A stretch of DNA of 64,000 nt from Candidatus Iainarchaeum sp. (GCA_021161465.1 JAGHAM010000003.1:1-64000); one strand, 5' to 3'. Positions 1-7,775 are shown, numbered from the stretch's first letter. The notes: a model not told the origin generated them from the letters alone. Translations and numbers: made by a program.

Positions 1-547
1 AAAGAACGAATTCCCAATTCTTGTGTTAGACGAGAATTATATGAAAAAACTTGAGGAAACACATTCCGATGTTGAAAGTAAAATTTCAGATATGGAATTT
101 ACCTTGAGAAAGTATGTGCTAGTGGATGAGACCAGAACACCAATACAAGAATCCATTGCGGAGAAAGTTGAGAGGATACTCAGGCTTTGGAAGGAGCATA
201 AGTTAAGCAACCTTCAAGCTTACAAGAACTTGAAAAAGTTGGTTGGAGCGTTCAACAAAATCAAGAAGAGGCAAGAAGAACTTGGTCTTTCAGATGCTGA
301 ATACTATACTTTCTTGATTCTTGAGAACAGACTTAAGACGACTACTGACAAATTAATAAGTGATACAAAGGAGCTGATAACTGAAATCAAGCCAAAGATG
401 TTCAAAGGTTGGAGCTTACAAAAAAGCGTTGTTAAAGATATTGAGCGAATTGTTAGAAGGAAAATAAGAAAATATGGGTTAACTAAAGGGGAGAGGGATG
501 AGTTGCATGAAAAACTTATGGAGAACCTCAAAAGACTCGATAAATAA
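1..547 (+). CDS. hsdR: Type I restriction enzyme R subunit, C-terminal fragment (runs off window start)
   Basis: The reading frame is open through position 1, so the GTG at 23 in the ORF track is only an internal codon and the gene begins upstream. What is visible is the alpha-helical C-terminal part: charged helices, a stretch with RQEELGLSDAEYYTF and a last helix WSLQKSVVKDIERIVRRKIRKYG. That last helix resembles the end of HsdR subunits, where it contacts the methyltransferase core. HsdR is the ATP-dependent translocase/nuclease of type I restriction systems. The motor and nuclease domains would lie outside the window, so this call rests on the tail alone. The next gene overlaps its end and is of a family often found beside hsdR. 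Confidence 0.62.
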   Translation, partial: KNEFPILVLDENYMKKLEETHSDVESKISDMEFTLRKYVLVDETRTPIQESIAEKVERILRLWKEHKLSNLQAYKNLKKLVGAFNKIKKRQEELGLSDAEYYTFLILENRLKTTTDKLISDTKELITEIKPKMFKGWSLQKSVVKDIERIVRRKIRKYGLTKGERDELHEKLMENLKRLDK

Positions 548-1247
548 GAAAATAGGGAACTTAGAAGTTTCCTGTATAATGGAGCGTAGAAACGTAAAGT
601 ATCCCAGACTTGAATTCAAGTCAGATAAACACTTGCTAGTTATCTTGCCCTATGGTTTCGTCAGTGAGGAAGATATTCTGAAAAGAAAGGAGGGGTGGAT
701 ATACAGAAAACTGAATAAAATAAAGGCCAGCCTAGAGCGCATCAATGGTTATAAAAAGATAGCCAATGGCCGAAGTTTGGTTTTTGGTAGGTTCTATAAG
801 ATTAAAACCCTAAAGGGAAGGTACTCTTTACGATGGAGTAATGATGCGGTTCTAGTTTTTGGTCCAAATAAAGAGCTTGCCTTAAAGTATTTCAAGAATT
901 ATTTACGAGAGAAACTTAGAAAGAAAGTAGAGACATACATTGATGAGTTTTCCAAGAAATTGAAAGTCAAATATAATAAGGTGTTCATAAAATCTCAAAC
1001 CACAAAATGGGCCAGTTGTTCTTCTAGAAAAAACTTAAATTTCAACATAAAGCTTGTGGCTCTACCAGATAAGGTACTTAAGTATGTGGTCCTTCATGAG
1101 GTAGCTCACCTGAAAGAAATTAATCATAGTAACGAATTTTGGGAGCTAGTCGAAAGGTATGAACCAAATTATAAAGAAACAGAGGAATTGTTGACAGGAT
1201 TTTGGTTTTTGCTAGGGGATGACCCCTTTTGGAAAAACGACATCTAA
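507..1247 (+). CDS. YgjP/DUF45-type M48 metallopeptidase
   Basis: The protein has the DUF45 layout: an N-terminal beta region, a WI-YRKL helix near the entry to the catalytic half, the WASCSSRKNLNFN segment typical of the family, and the zinc site HEVAH followed by NHSNEFWELV. Such proteins often sit beside type I restriction genes, which matches the hsdR end just upstream; their substrate is unknown. The start is uncertain. ATG 507 (or 498) lies inside hsdR and keeps the first beta strand; ATG 579 would delete part of that strand, so I prefer the overlapping start with gagaggg ahead of it. Base composition is AT-rich compared with the rest of the window. Confidence 0.8.
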   Translation: MKNLWRTSKDSINKKIGNLEVSCIMERRNVKYPRLEFKSDKHLLVILPYGFVSEEDILKRKEGWIYRKLNKIKASLERINGYKKIANGRSLVFGRFYKIKTLKGRYSLRWSNDAVLVFGPNKELALKYFKNYLREKLRKKVETYIDEFSKKLKVKYNKVFIKSQTTKWASCSSRKNLNFNIKLVALPDKVLKYVVLHEVAHLKEINHSNEFWELVERYEPNYKETEELLTGFWFLLGDDPFWKNDI

Positions 1248-1260
1248 GTTGGGGAGTTAA

Positions 1261-1935
1261 ATGTCAAATCTTTATTTCGGGGCCGCCATAACTCTCATAA
1301 GGATATTCCTTCTTTTACCTATATTCATTCCATTACTTCCTAGAAAAATAACAAAACCAAGGACCAAGGACATCGGAATAGGTCTTCTTTCTGGTGTTTT
1401 TCTTTTCTTCTTTCTGAAGTTGTTTTGGCGTGTTAGCCCCCCAGCAGATCCTATTATTGAAGTGATCCTGATTACCTTACTCTTTGCCCCTATAGCAGAA
1501 GAATTACTTTACAGGAAAATAGTGTTTGGTTATATGATAAAAACAATGAGAGCAGGATTATCTCATGAAACTGTTTTATCGCTTATTTACATGGGGGCCA
1601 TACTTACTCTTTCAGAGTTGATTTTGTCTACTGATTGGTTAATTCTGATTTTACTTCTTTCGGCTATGCTCATAGTTTTTCCTTTAGTTTATCTATTTAA
1701 AAGACTGCCACCTAGAGCTTATCCTTATTCTGCGTGGATCTGGGTGATCCCTTTGGTAATCCTACAGGCGTTTATCTTTGTATCCCTCCATGGCATGAAT
1801 AAGAATTGGCCCTTGGTTGTTAGTGCCTTGGTCTATGGTGCACTTTATTATAGGATGAAAAGCATCTATCCAGCAATTGCAGCTCACTTTTCATATAATC
1901 TCTCATTTCTCTTATGGTTAATATCTATTGTTTAA
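1261..1935 (+). CDS. CPBP family intramembrane metalloprotease
   Basis: This is a multi-pass membrane protein of about 224 residues with the CPBP (CAAX protease/bacteriocin-processing) motifs: EELLYRK near residue 80, then SLHGMN and a final AAHFSYNL segment, which supply the conserved Glu and His residues of the active site. Members cleave substrates inside the membrane; here the substrate is not identifiable. The gene follows the M48 peptidase by 13 bases and is likely co-transcribed with it. The order hsdR, DUF45 protease, CPBP protease suggests an accessory or defence-linked island, but the evidence for that is only position and AT-rich composition. Confidence 0.85.
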   Translation: MSNLYFGAAITLIRIFLLLPIFIPLLPRKITKPRTKDIGIGLLSGVFLFFFLKLFWRVSPPADPIIEVILITLLFAPIAEELLYRKIVFGYMIKTMRAGLSHETVLSLIYMGAILTLSELILSTDWLILILLLSAMLIVFPLVYLFKRLPPRAYPYSAWIWVIPLVILQAFIFVSLHGMNKNWPLVVSALVYGALYYRMKSIYPAIAAHFSYNLSFLLWLISIV

Positions 1936-1965
1936 ATCCCAATAACAGCAACCTTTAAATATATT

Positions 1966-1981
1966 ATGAATTATAATTCAT
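1966..1981. promoter_or_regulatory. Perfect 16-bp palindrome between TATA box and start of DUF134 gene
   Basis: The sequence atgaattataattcat is a perfect inverted repeat. It lies directly after a TATA-like box (ctttaaatatatt, about 1953-1965) and 19 bases before the DUF134 start codon, where the transcription start is expected. A DNA-binding dimer sitting here would block polymerase. Autoregulation by the DUF134 protein is the simplest inference, not shown. Confidence 0.5.
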
Positions 1982-2000
1982 TATAATAAGTGAGATTGAT

Positions 2001-2306
2001 ATGCCTAGACCAAGGAAGTTTAGAAGAGTTGGCTTTGAGCCAGGGGTTACATACTTCAAGCCCAGGGGAGTGCCGATGTTTAACCTTGGGGAGATACGGC
2101 TCGAGTTCAGTGAGGTTGAGGCCCTAAGGCTGGTTGATTTGGAAGGCCACTCTCAGGGAGAAACTGCGAAAAAGATGGGGATATCCCAACCAACTTTGAA
2201 CAGGCTATTGAAGGTTGCAAGGCAGAAGATTGCAGACGCCTTGGTCAATGGCAAGGCAATCAGAATTGAGAAAGATGTTTTTTACAAAAACCAAGGAGGT
2301 GATTAA
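2001..2306 (+). CDS. DUF134 / UPF0251 DNA-binding regulator
   Basis: The protein starts MPRPRKFRRVGFEP and carries an EVEALRLVDLEGHSQGE stretch followed by a sigma-70 region 4-like helix-turn-helix (AKKMGISQPTLNRLLKVARQKIADAL), which is the UPF0251 signature. Family members are encoded next to NifX-like and Mrp-like genes in many anaerobes and probably regulate them. It is the first gene of the metal/Fe-S operon here and is preceded by a palindromic candidate operator. At 101 residues it is the usual length. Confidence 0.88.
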   Translation: MPRPRKFRRVGFEPGVTYFKPRGVPMFNLGEIRLEFSEVEALRLVDLEGHSQGETAKKMGISQPTLNRLLKVARQKIADALVNGKAIRIEKDVFYKNQGGD

Positions 2307-2585
2307 ATGCCATTCGGAAGAGGATTTGGATATGGAGCAGGCTATGGAGGAGGCTGGTCCGGTCGCTGCTGGAGGTACCCATGGATGCCACGTGGGTGGG
2401 CCTCGGGTGCCTATGGCCCATTTAGATGGACATCAGAAGGACCAGAACCTATCGGGACTAATACAGAAGAGCAGGTGTCTGTGCTGAAGGCAGAGAAGCA
2501 ATCACTTGAAACAGAGATGGAGTTTATGAAAAAGGCTTTAAGTGAGCTTGAGGAGAAAATAAAAAAACTGGAGGAGAGCAAATGA
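2307..2585 (+). CDS. DUF5320 domain protein
   Basis: The N-terminal 50 residues are rich in Gly, aromatic residues and Arg (FGRGFGYGAGYGGGW and so on), which is the DUF5320 pattern. The C-terminal 35 residues form a predicted coiled coil (heptads from about residue 55). Start ATG 2307 follows the DUF134 stop directly, with ggaggtgatt as ribosome binding site. The role is unknown. DUF5320 proteins recur in operons with NifX-like proteins and Mrp/MinD ATPases, as here. The ORF at 2215 in another frame is a shadow. Confidence 0.85.
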   Translation: MPFGRGFGYGAGYGGGWSGRCWRYPWMPRGWASGAYGPFRWTSEGPEPIGTNTEEQVSVLKAEKQSLETEMEFMKKALSELEEKIKKLEESK

Positions 2586-2734
2586 ACGGAAGAGGACGTA
2601 TGGGCGGATTTGGTCTTGGTCCTGGTGGGGACTGTGTGTGCCCAAAATGCGGCTACCGCATGCCCCACCAGCGCGGTGCTCCATGCTATACGTTGACGTG
2701 CCCTAAGTGCGGGGCAAAGATGACGAGGGGATAA
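2582..2734 (+). CDS. 50-residue zinc-ribbon-like Cys-rich protein (not in ORF track)
   Basis: A 50-codon ORF starts at ATG 2582 in an ATGA overlap with the DUF5320 stop and ends at TAA 2732-2734, two bases before the next start. It has a Gly/Arg-rich N terminus, then CVCPKCGYRMPHQRG and CPKCGAKM, giving two CxxC pairs plus extra Cys and His, so zinc or Fe-S binding is likely. Small proteins with this CPxCG...PH...CPxCG pattern occur beside NifX/Mrp genes in anaerobes. Its tight translational coupling on both sides supports it as a real gene despite its length. Confidence 0.82.
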   Translation: MNGRGRMGGFGLGPGGDCVCPKCGYRMPHQRGAPCYTLTCPKCGAKMTRG

Positions 2735-2735
2735 A

Positions 2736-3155
2736 ATGATAGTTGCAGTTCCATCAACAAACGAAACACTGGAGTCTCAGGTCAGCCCTATTTTTGGCAG
2801 GAGCCCGTATTTCATCATAGCTGAGCTTGAGAATAGCGAGATAAAGGAGTCAAGGGCGATTCAAAATAAAGCCATAACGCAGCCATCGGGTATTGGGATA
2901 GCCACTGCCCAGCTAATAGCTACTAACAAAGCTGAAGCCGTGATTGCAAACTCCATAGGCCCAAAGGCATTCTCAATCCTGCAACAGTTTGAGGTAAAGC
3001 CTTATCAAGCTGTTCCCGGCTCTATTAAAGACAATCTGCTGAAGTTTGGTCAGGGGCAGTTGCAGGAAATGGCTATTGGCACTGGTGTCGGGCCGGGCTT
3101 TGGAGGCCGCGGTTTCAGAGGAAGAAGATGGGGTCCACCGGGGATGGTTCCATAA
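2736..3155 (+). CDS. NifX/NifB-like dinitrogenase iron-molybdenum cofactor domain protein
   Basis: The first 105 residues form the ribonuclease-H-like NifX/NafY fold: MIVAVPS start, VSPIFGRSPYFIIAE, then a GIATAQLIATNKAEAVIANSIGPKA stretch. In nitrogenase systems this fold carries FeMo-co precursors. No nitrogenase genes are in view, so a role in holding or inserting Fe-S or another metal cluster together with the MinD-type ATPases is more likely. The tail is Gly/Arg/Pro-rich (GFGGRGFRGRRWG). It overlaps the next gene by 28 bases. Confidence 0.85.
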   Translation: MIVAVPSTNETLESQVSPIFGRSPYFIIAELENSEIKESRAIQNKAITQPSGIGIATAQLIATNKAEAVIANSIGPKAFSILQQFEVKPYQAVPGSIKDNLLKFGQGQLQEMAIGTGVGPGFGGRGFRGRRWGPPGMVP

Positions 3156-4375
3156 GAGATGGAGAAAAAGCAGCAGCAGTCGCATCTGCCATAGCGCTAG
3201 GCTTGGCTTTGCTCAAGGGAGTAATTGGTATCTTATCAGGAAGCCTTGCGTTGGTCTCAGATGCGCTGCACAGCCTGACAGACTTAGTTAGCTCCTTAGC
3301 ATCCTGGTTCGCAATCAGGCTGGCGCACAAAAAACCAGATAAGAGATTCCCATATGGTTACTACAAGGCGGAGAATCTGGCTACGCTAGTCATAGCAGCA
3401 TTCATAATCTACGCTGCGGTTGAGCTTTTGCTAAGGGGAGCAGAGGCACTGCACACGATTGTGATACTGAAGATACCCATATATGCCATGGGGACAGCTG
3501 CTCTATCAGTTTTGGTATCCTATCTGATTTCTGCTTACCTGGCCAGGGCCGGGAAAAAGCAAAACTCACCTTCGCTTCTTGCTGCATCCAGTGAGAGAAG
3601 AGTCGATGCACTCTCATCAGCTGCAGTATTCCTTGCCATCCTGCTAACCTACTACAAAGTGCCATACGCTGACGCTGCTATATCCATACTGGTTTCACTC
3701 TTGGTGCTGAGAGTAGGCCTAATCATCCTGAAGGACGCTGTTTTTGCTTTAATGGACGTCAGCCCAAGCAGGGAATTAGAGGAAAGCGTGAGAAAGCTGA
3801 TAGCAAAGGTTCGCGGAGTAGAAAAAGTTTCTGAGTTGAGGTTAAGGAAGTCGGGGGCAGTGGTTTTTGGTGAGGTTGTGATAAAGGTAGAGTCGTCAAT
3901 TGATGTCTATCGCGCGCATGCCATAGCAGACGAGATAGAGGGTAAGATTAAACGAGAGTTTAAGGAGATAGGGTTTTTTACTGTGCATGTTGAACCCTTT
4001 AAGAGAACCAAACAGCTTCTGGTTGTCCCTGTTGGGGAGGGCAGCCTGGACTCGAAGGTTACAAACAATTTCGCCAGAGCCAGTTATTTTGTTTTTGCTG
4101 AGGTCAAGAAGAACAAGCTTGTGAAAACCTGGGTTAAGGAAAACAAGTTCAAACAAAAGGAAGTTCGTGCCGGCTTGTCAGTCTCGCACTGGCTGCTTGA
4201 GAAGAGGGTAACAGCCATAGTGACCAAGCAAATCGGGGAGATATCCTTCCACACCCTAAGGGACCATCTTGTGGAAGTATACGAAGTTAATGGAGATACA
4301 GCACGCGAGGTTATCAATAATTTTATCTCAGGGAAGGTTAAGCCGCTTGAAAAACCAACCATGGAGAAGGAGTAA
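3128..4375 (+). CDS. Cation diffusion facilitator fused to a C-terminal NifX-like domain
   Basis: Residues about 15-200 are a six-helix CDF transporter with the TM2 motif DALHSLTD and the TM5 stretch RRVDALSS, followed by the cytoplasmic CDF dimerisation domain (to about residue 290). The last 110 residues (QLLVVPVGEGSLDSKV, then FARASYFVFAEV and VTAIVTKQIGEISF) form a second NifX-like domain like that of the preceding gene. In TM5 the usual HxRxD is ExRxD, which could change metal choice toward Fe or Mn. CDF proteins export divalent metals. The start ATG lies inside the NifX gene; no later in-frame start precedes the first helix. Confidence 0.87.
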   Translation: MGSTGDGSIRDGEKAAAVASAIALGLALLKGVIGILSGSLALVSDALHSLTDLVSSLASWFAIRLAHKKPDKRFPYGYYKAENLATLVIAAFIIYAAVELLLRGAEALHTIVILKIPIYAMGTAALSVLVSYLISAYLARAGKKQNSPSLLAASSERRVDALSSAAVFLAILLTYYKVPYADAAISILVSLLVLRVGLIILKDAVFALMDVSPSRELEESVRKLIAKVRGVEKVSELRLRKSGAVVFGEVVIKVESSIDVYRAHAIADEIEGKIKREFKEIGFFTVHVEPFKRTKQLLVVPVGEGSLDSKVTNNFARASYFVFAEVKKNKLVKTWVKENKFKQKEVRAGLSVSHWLLEKRVTAIVTKQIGEISFHTLRDHLVEVYEVNGDTAREVINNFISGKVKPLEKPTMEKE

Positions 4376-4376
4376 T

Positions 4377-5225
4377 ATGATAATAGCTGTTACTGGAGGC
4401 AAGGGCGGCACCGGTAAGTCAACGGTGGCTACAGGATTGGCACATGTGCTTTCAAAGTCTCACAAGGTACTTCTTGTGGATGCCGACGTTGGTTGCCCTG
4501 ATGACCATTTGCTGCTCTCGGCCAAGCTGAAGAGAGAGAAGGAGGTCACCACCTTTGTTCCTGAAATCCATAAGGACAAATGCATAAAGTGTGGCCAGTG
4601 TGCTAAAGCTTGCAGGGAAAGTGCAATAGTCTTCGTTGAGGGAAAATACCCCTTCCTGGTTCCAGACCAATGCATTGGCTGCAAGGCCTGTATGTACTCC
4701 TGTCCAGTTGGAGCAATAACTGAACGCAGGGAAGCAGTTGGTGGAATTTATACTGGAGGAAACCATGGGATAAAGCTGGTTACAGGTGAGCTGCTGAGCG
4801 GGAAGAAAGACTCTTCCATACTGGTGGCTGAGCTTCTGGAATATGTTCATTCCATCCAGAAGAACTATGATATTGTCATCATTGATACAGCAGCAGGAAC
4901 CTCCTGTGAGGTGGTGCGCGCCCTCATGGAAAGCGATTTAGCCTTGGCAGTTACTGAACCAACACCATTTGGAGCCCATGATTTGAGAGTCATACTGGAT
5001 TTAGTTGAGAAGTTGAAAGTCCCTGCACAAGTAGTCTTGAATAAGGCAGGTGTAGCGCCTGGTGATGGTATCAGGGAGATAGCGGATAAGCATAAAACCA
5101 AGGTGGTAGCGGAAGTGCCATACAGCAAGGGTTTCCAGGAGAGCTATTCAAGAGGAGAACCACTCAAAGGCAAAATGTTTGATGAGCTGGCTGAAAAACT
5201 GTTGAACTCTGGTGGTGCTAGGTGA
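4377..5225 (+). CDS. MinD/Mrp-type P-loop ATPase with 2x[4Fe-4S] ferredoxin insert (1)
   Basis: The start MIIAVTGGKGGTGKST gives the deviant Walker A of the MinD/ParA/Mrp family; residues about 65-125 are an inserted ferredoxin with CIKCGQCAKAC and CIGCKACMYSC; then DTAAGTSC, TEPTPFGAHDL and VLNKAG complete the ATPase. Proteins of this type are thought to load or carry Fe-S clusters. I chose ATG 4377, one base after the CDF stop and with ggagaagg as ribosome binding site, rather than the track's 4269. It is paired with a paralogue two genes downstream. Confidence 0.9.
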   Translation: MIIAVTGGKGGTGKSTVATGLAHVLSKSHKVLLVDADVGCPDDHLLLSAKLKREKEVTTFVPEIHKDKCIKCGQCAKACRESAIVFVEGKYPFLVPDQCIGCKACMYSCPVGAITERREAVGGIYTGGNHGIKLVTGELLSGKKDSSILVAELLEYVHSIQKNYDIVIIDTAAGTSCEVVRALMESDLALAVTEPTPFGAHDLRVILDLVEKLKVPAQVVLNKAGVAPGDGIREIADKHKTKVVAEVPYSKGFQESYSRGEPLKGKMFDELAEKLLNSGGAR

Positions 5226-5620
5226 AAGGAGTGTACGTGCTGGAAATGGAACTAACTGGCAGCGTTATCAAAGTCGGCGCGCTTGGTGAGATTGCATTTG
5301 GGACAGGCAGCTACGCTTACGTAGGCTCAGCTCAGAATGGTCTGAAACAGAGAATAGAGCGGCATATGAGGGACAGAAAGAAAATGCACTGGCATATCGA
5401 CTACCTACTTACGAGTCCCAAAGTAAAGCTGGCGAGGATATGGGCTAAGGAAGCTGACAAAAAGGAGGAATGTGGCACAGCAAGACTATTGGCTAAACAT
5501 TTCGATGGGATACCTCACTTTGGCTCCTCTGACTGCAGCTGTGATTCACATATGTTCAGGACAGATAGTAGTCTCAGGAAGCTACTGATATCTGCTGGCT
5601 TCAGGGAGTGGAAGACATGA
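5222..5620 (+). CDS. DUF123 GIY-YIG nuclease-like protein
   Basis: This 132-residue protein matches the DUF123 family: GVYVLEM, then GSYAYVGSAQNGLKQRIERH (the GIY-YIG-like core) and a MHWHIDYLL segment, ending with Cys/His residues in SSDCSCDSHMF. Relatives occur alone or fused to endonuclease III; their DNA role is inferred only from the fold. It starts at GTG 5222 in a GTGA overlap with the first ATPase and ends in an ATGA overlap with the second, so it is translated as part of that unit although its function seems unrelated. Confidence 0.85.
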   Translation: MKGVYVLEMELTGSVIKVGALGEIAFGTGSYAYVGSAQNGLKQRIERHMRDRKKMHWHIDYLLTSPKVKLARIWAKEADKKEECGTARLLAKHFDGIPHFGSSDCSCDSHMFRTDSSLRKLLISAGFREWKT

Positions 5621-6504
5621 AAAGTATCACTGTGTTATCAGGGAAAGGCGGAACTGGCAAGACCACCATACTAGCAGCTTTAGTTAGCTTGCTTGCCAGA
5701 GAGCATAAATTGGTTGCAGTGGACTGTGATGTGGAGACGTCAAACCTTGCATTGTTTTTTGGTCTCGAAGAAAAGGATTTCAAGAAAAAGGAGGTTAGTG
5801 CAACCAGCAAGGCTGTGCTAGTTGATGAGAGATGCACTCGTTGCAGGAAGTGCCTCGACTCATGCGCTTTTTCTGCAATCTCGTGGGACGGAAAGCCTGT
5901 GTTTGATAAGTTTCTATGCACGGGCTGCGGCGCTTGTGCCATAGTTTGCCCGGAGGATGCAATAAAGCTGGAGCCAACGACCAATGCATGGATTGGAAAA
6001 AGAATATCCCCACACAGCAACAACCTAGGCATCGTGACGGGTCAGCTTTACCCCGGAGAAAGTGGCTCAGGCGAGATAGTCGCCTTGCTCAAGGAAGAAG
6101 CTGAGACTCTTGCCTCTAAAATAGGTGCTGAAATGACTTTTTTAGATGCTCCTGCTGGTGTTGGATGCCCAGTGATAGCGTCCGTCACTGGAGCTGACTA
6201 CGTGATAGCAGTAACCGAGCCAACACCCCCTGCCTTCCGGGACCTGCAAAAGGCTCTTGCCGTGGTTGAGCACTTCCGCATACCCTATGGACTAGTGATA
6301 AACAAGGCAGATTTGAATGAAGCTTTCACCAAGAAGATAAGAGAGTTTGCAGATTCCCATGGAATTCAGGTAATTGGTGAACTTCCTTACGATAGAGCTT
6401 TCGTCGACGCTCTTGTTAACTTAAAACCTGTGGTTGACTACGATAAAAGGTTAGAACCGCAATTTAAAAGAATTCTGGATGCTATAAACATTATGGGGCG
6501 ATAG
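5617..6504 (+). CDS. MinD/Mrp-type P-loop ATPase with 2x[4Fe-4S] ferredoxin insert (2)
   Basis: This is a paralogue of the 4377 gene: SGKGGTGKTT Walker A, a ferredoxin insert with CTRCRKCLDSC and CTGCGACAIVC (residues about 68-110), and LDAPAGVGCPV, TEPTPPAFRDL and VINKADLN. The two ATPases may form a heterodimer, as MinD-like ATPases dimerise over nucleotide. ATG 5617 overlaps the DUF123 stop (ATGA). The gene ends two bases before the hexapeptide protein. Its function is inferred from family and neighbours: cluster assembly or delivery together with the NifX-like proteins. Confidence 0.9.
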   Translation: MKSITVLSGKGGTGKTTILAALVSLLAREHKLVAVDCDVETSNLALFFGLEEKDFKKKEVSATSKAVLVDERCTRCRKCLDSCAFSAISWDGKPVFDKFLCTGCGACAIVCPEDAIKLEPTTNAWIGKRISPHSNNLGIVTGQLYPGESGSGEIVALLKEEAETLASKIGAEMTFLDAPAGVGCPVIASVTGADYVIAVTEPTPPAFRDLQKALAVVEHFRIPYGLVINKADLNEAFTKKIREFADSHGIQVIGELPYDRAFVDALVNLKPVVDYDKRLEPQFKRILDAINIMGR

Positions 6505-6505
6505 T

Positions 6506-6997
6506 ATGAATTTCATCGCGGACACAGCCAGGGTAATAGGTGACGTCAAGCTTGGTAAGAGTTCAAGCGTTTGGTTCAGTGCAGTAATAAGAGCTGACTC
6601 TGCGCCAGTGACCATAGGTGACTACTCAAATGTTCAGGATAGCTGTGTCATACATGTTTCTCATGGGAAGGGTGTCAAAGTTGGCGATTATGTGACTATT
6701 GGCCATGGTGCAGTCTTGCACACATGTGATGTGGGCAACAACGTACTTATTGGGATGAATGCCACGGTGCTCCACAACGCAAAAATCGGTGATAACTGCA
6801 TAATCGCTGCCGGGTCTGTTGTCCCGCCAGGGATGGAGGTACCACCCGGTAGCATGGTTATGGGAGTGCCAGGAAAGGTTACCAGGACCATAACAGACAA
6901 GGAGAAGAAAACCATACACGAGAATGCAGAGCTGTATACACGAATTTCAAAAGATTATTTGGCAAAAAAATTTAAACACAGGGAACAGCAATTATAG
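6506..6997 (+). CDS. Gamma-carbonic-anhydrase-like hexapeptide-repeat protein
   Basis: A left-handed beta-helix is clear from repeated hexapeptides (IADTARVIGDVKLG, VTIGDYSNVQDS, VGDYVTIGHG). RADS replaces the RxDx start motif, and VIHVSHG with IGHGAVLHTC supply the three histidines that bind metal in gamma carbonic anhydrases. About 163 residues is typical for the YrdA/Cam-like group, many of which have no proven hydratase activity. It closes the metal operon, two bases after the second ATPase, which would fit a metal-dependent enzyme served by that system, though that link is inference. Confidence 0.88.
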   Translation: MNFIADTARVIGDVKLGKSSSVWFSAVIRADSAPVTIGDYSNVQDSCVIHVSHGKGVKVGDYVTIGHGAVLHTCDVGNNVLIGMNATVLHNAKIGDNCIIAAGSVVPPGMEVPPGSMVMGVPGKVTRTITDKEKKTIHENAELYTRISKDYLAKKFKHREQQL

Positions 6998-7007
6998 TGG
7001 TGCTGTT

Positions 7008-7775
7008 TTGATACCTGGGGAAATTCCCAAAAGTCAGCGCGAGGTTGCTGTCAGCAGGGCGAAGACCATAGTAACCCTGAACCTGCTGCATGACCTAACC
7101 AGGAGAGAGTTTTCAAATAAATTAGTCGATATAGCTGCCCATTCGGGTGATATCTCAAAAGAATTTAAGTCGAGGCTAAGGAAGAGGTTGCCCAAAAAAT
7201 CACAAGAAGTTTCTTTGAATGAGTTGAGAAGGTTTTTTTACGAGAATCCGCAGGAAGCTTCCCATGTCATCGATAATTTTGAGCAGGAGCTGTTAAAAAC
7301 AAGGAAAGGCGCAGATGTCCGCATTCCATTTTACAAAGACTTGAAGCAGCTGAGGCGAGGCTTGCTTCATATGGATAGAATCCAGCTTAGGGGGAATAGG
7401 ATGATTGAAAATCTGATAAAGATGGAGGAGGAGATGGCTGGAAGGCGTTTTACGGCCGCTGAGAGAAAGAAGAAAAAACAAAGCATCCTGCAGTTTGTAA
7501 AGGTATACGCAAGGGGAATAAACCCATCTGAGAAGGAAGCAGCAGAAAATGCCAAGTCACGGCTTTTGGGGAGAGTAGCTTCAAGCAGGTTTGGTAGTTT
7601 GCTTGATGCGCCTGCCTTTGAGAACCCTTCTAGTATCCTAAGTGAGTTGAATCATACGTGGTCTCCCCTGAATGGGGACACGGATAAGAGCATACGTAAA
7701 CACCTGGAAGGAATTCTCTCATACACTTTTAAATCTCCTGCCACAAACAAAAAAGCCAGGGAAACAAGGTCCTGA
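7008..7775 (+). CDS. Hypothetical basic helical protein, start uncertain
   Basis: I do not recognise this protein. It is Lys/Arg-rich and mainly helical with no membrane segment or Cys motif. The track start (6924) lies deep in the upstream gene. The first credible start after that gene is TTG 7008 (MIPGEIPKSQREVAVSR...), about 35 bases after a TATA-like atttaaac, so it may have its own promoter. Its last 57 bases run into the convergent methyltransferase gene in another frame, which is long for a real overlap; one of the two stops could be affected by an error, or the overlap is genuine. Confidence 0.55.
   Translation: MIPGEIPKSQREVAVSRAKTIVTLNLLHDLTRREFSNKLVDIAAHSGDISKEFKSRLRKRLPKKSQEVSLNELRRFFYENPQEASHVIDNFEQELLKTRKGADVRIPFYKDLKQLRRGLLHMDRIQLRGNRMIENLIKMEEEMAGRRFTAAERKKKKQSILQFVKVYARGINPSEKEAAENAKSRLLGRVASSRFGSLLDAPAFENPSSILSELNHTWSPLNGDTDKSIRKHLEGILSYTFKSPATNKKARETRS

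Noticed and set aside
304-531. Minus-strand ORF in the hsdR end
   Set aside because: Shadow of the hsdR frame; Ser/Leu-rich composition typical of antisense reading of helical genes.
2215-2487. ORF of 90 residues overlapping DUF134 and DUF5320
   Set aside because: It lies wholly within two better-supported genes in other frames and its product has no family features.
2736-6504. Nitrogen-fixation locus
   Set aside because: NifX-like domains are present but no nifH, nifD, nifK, nifE or nifB; the cluster is better read as a general metal/Fe-S handling operon.
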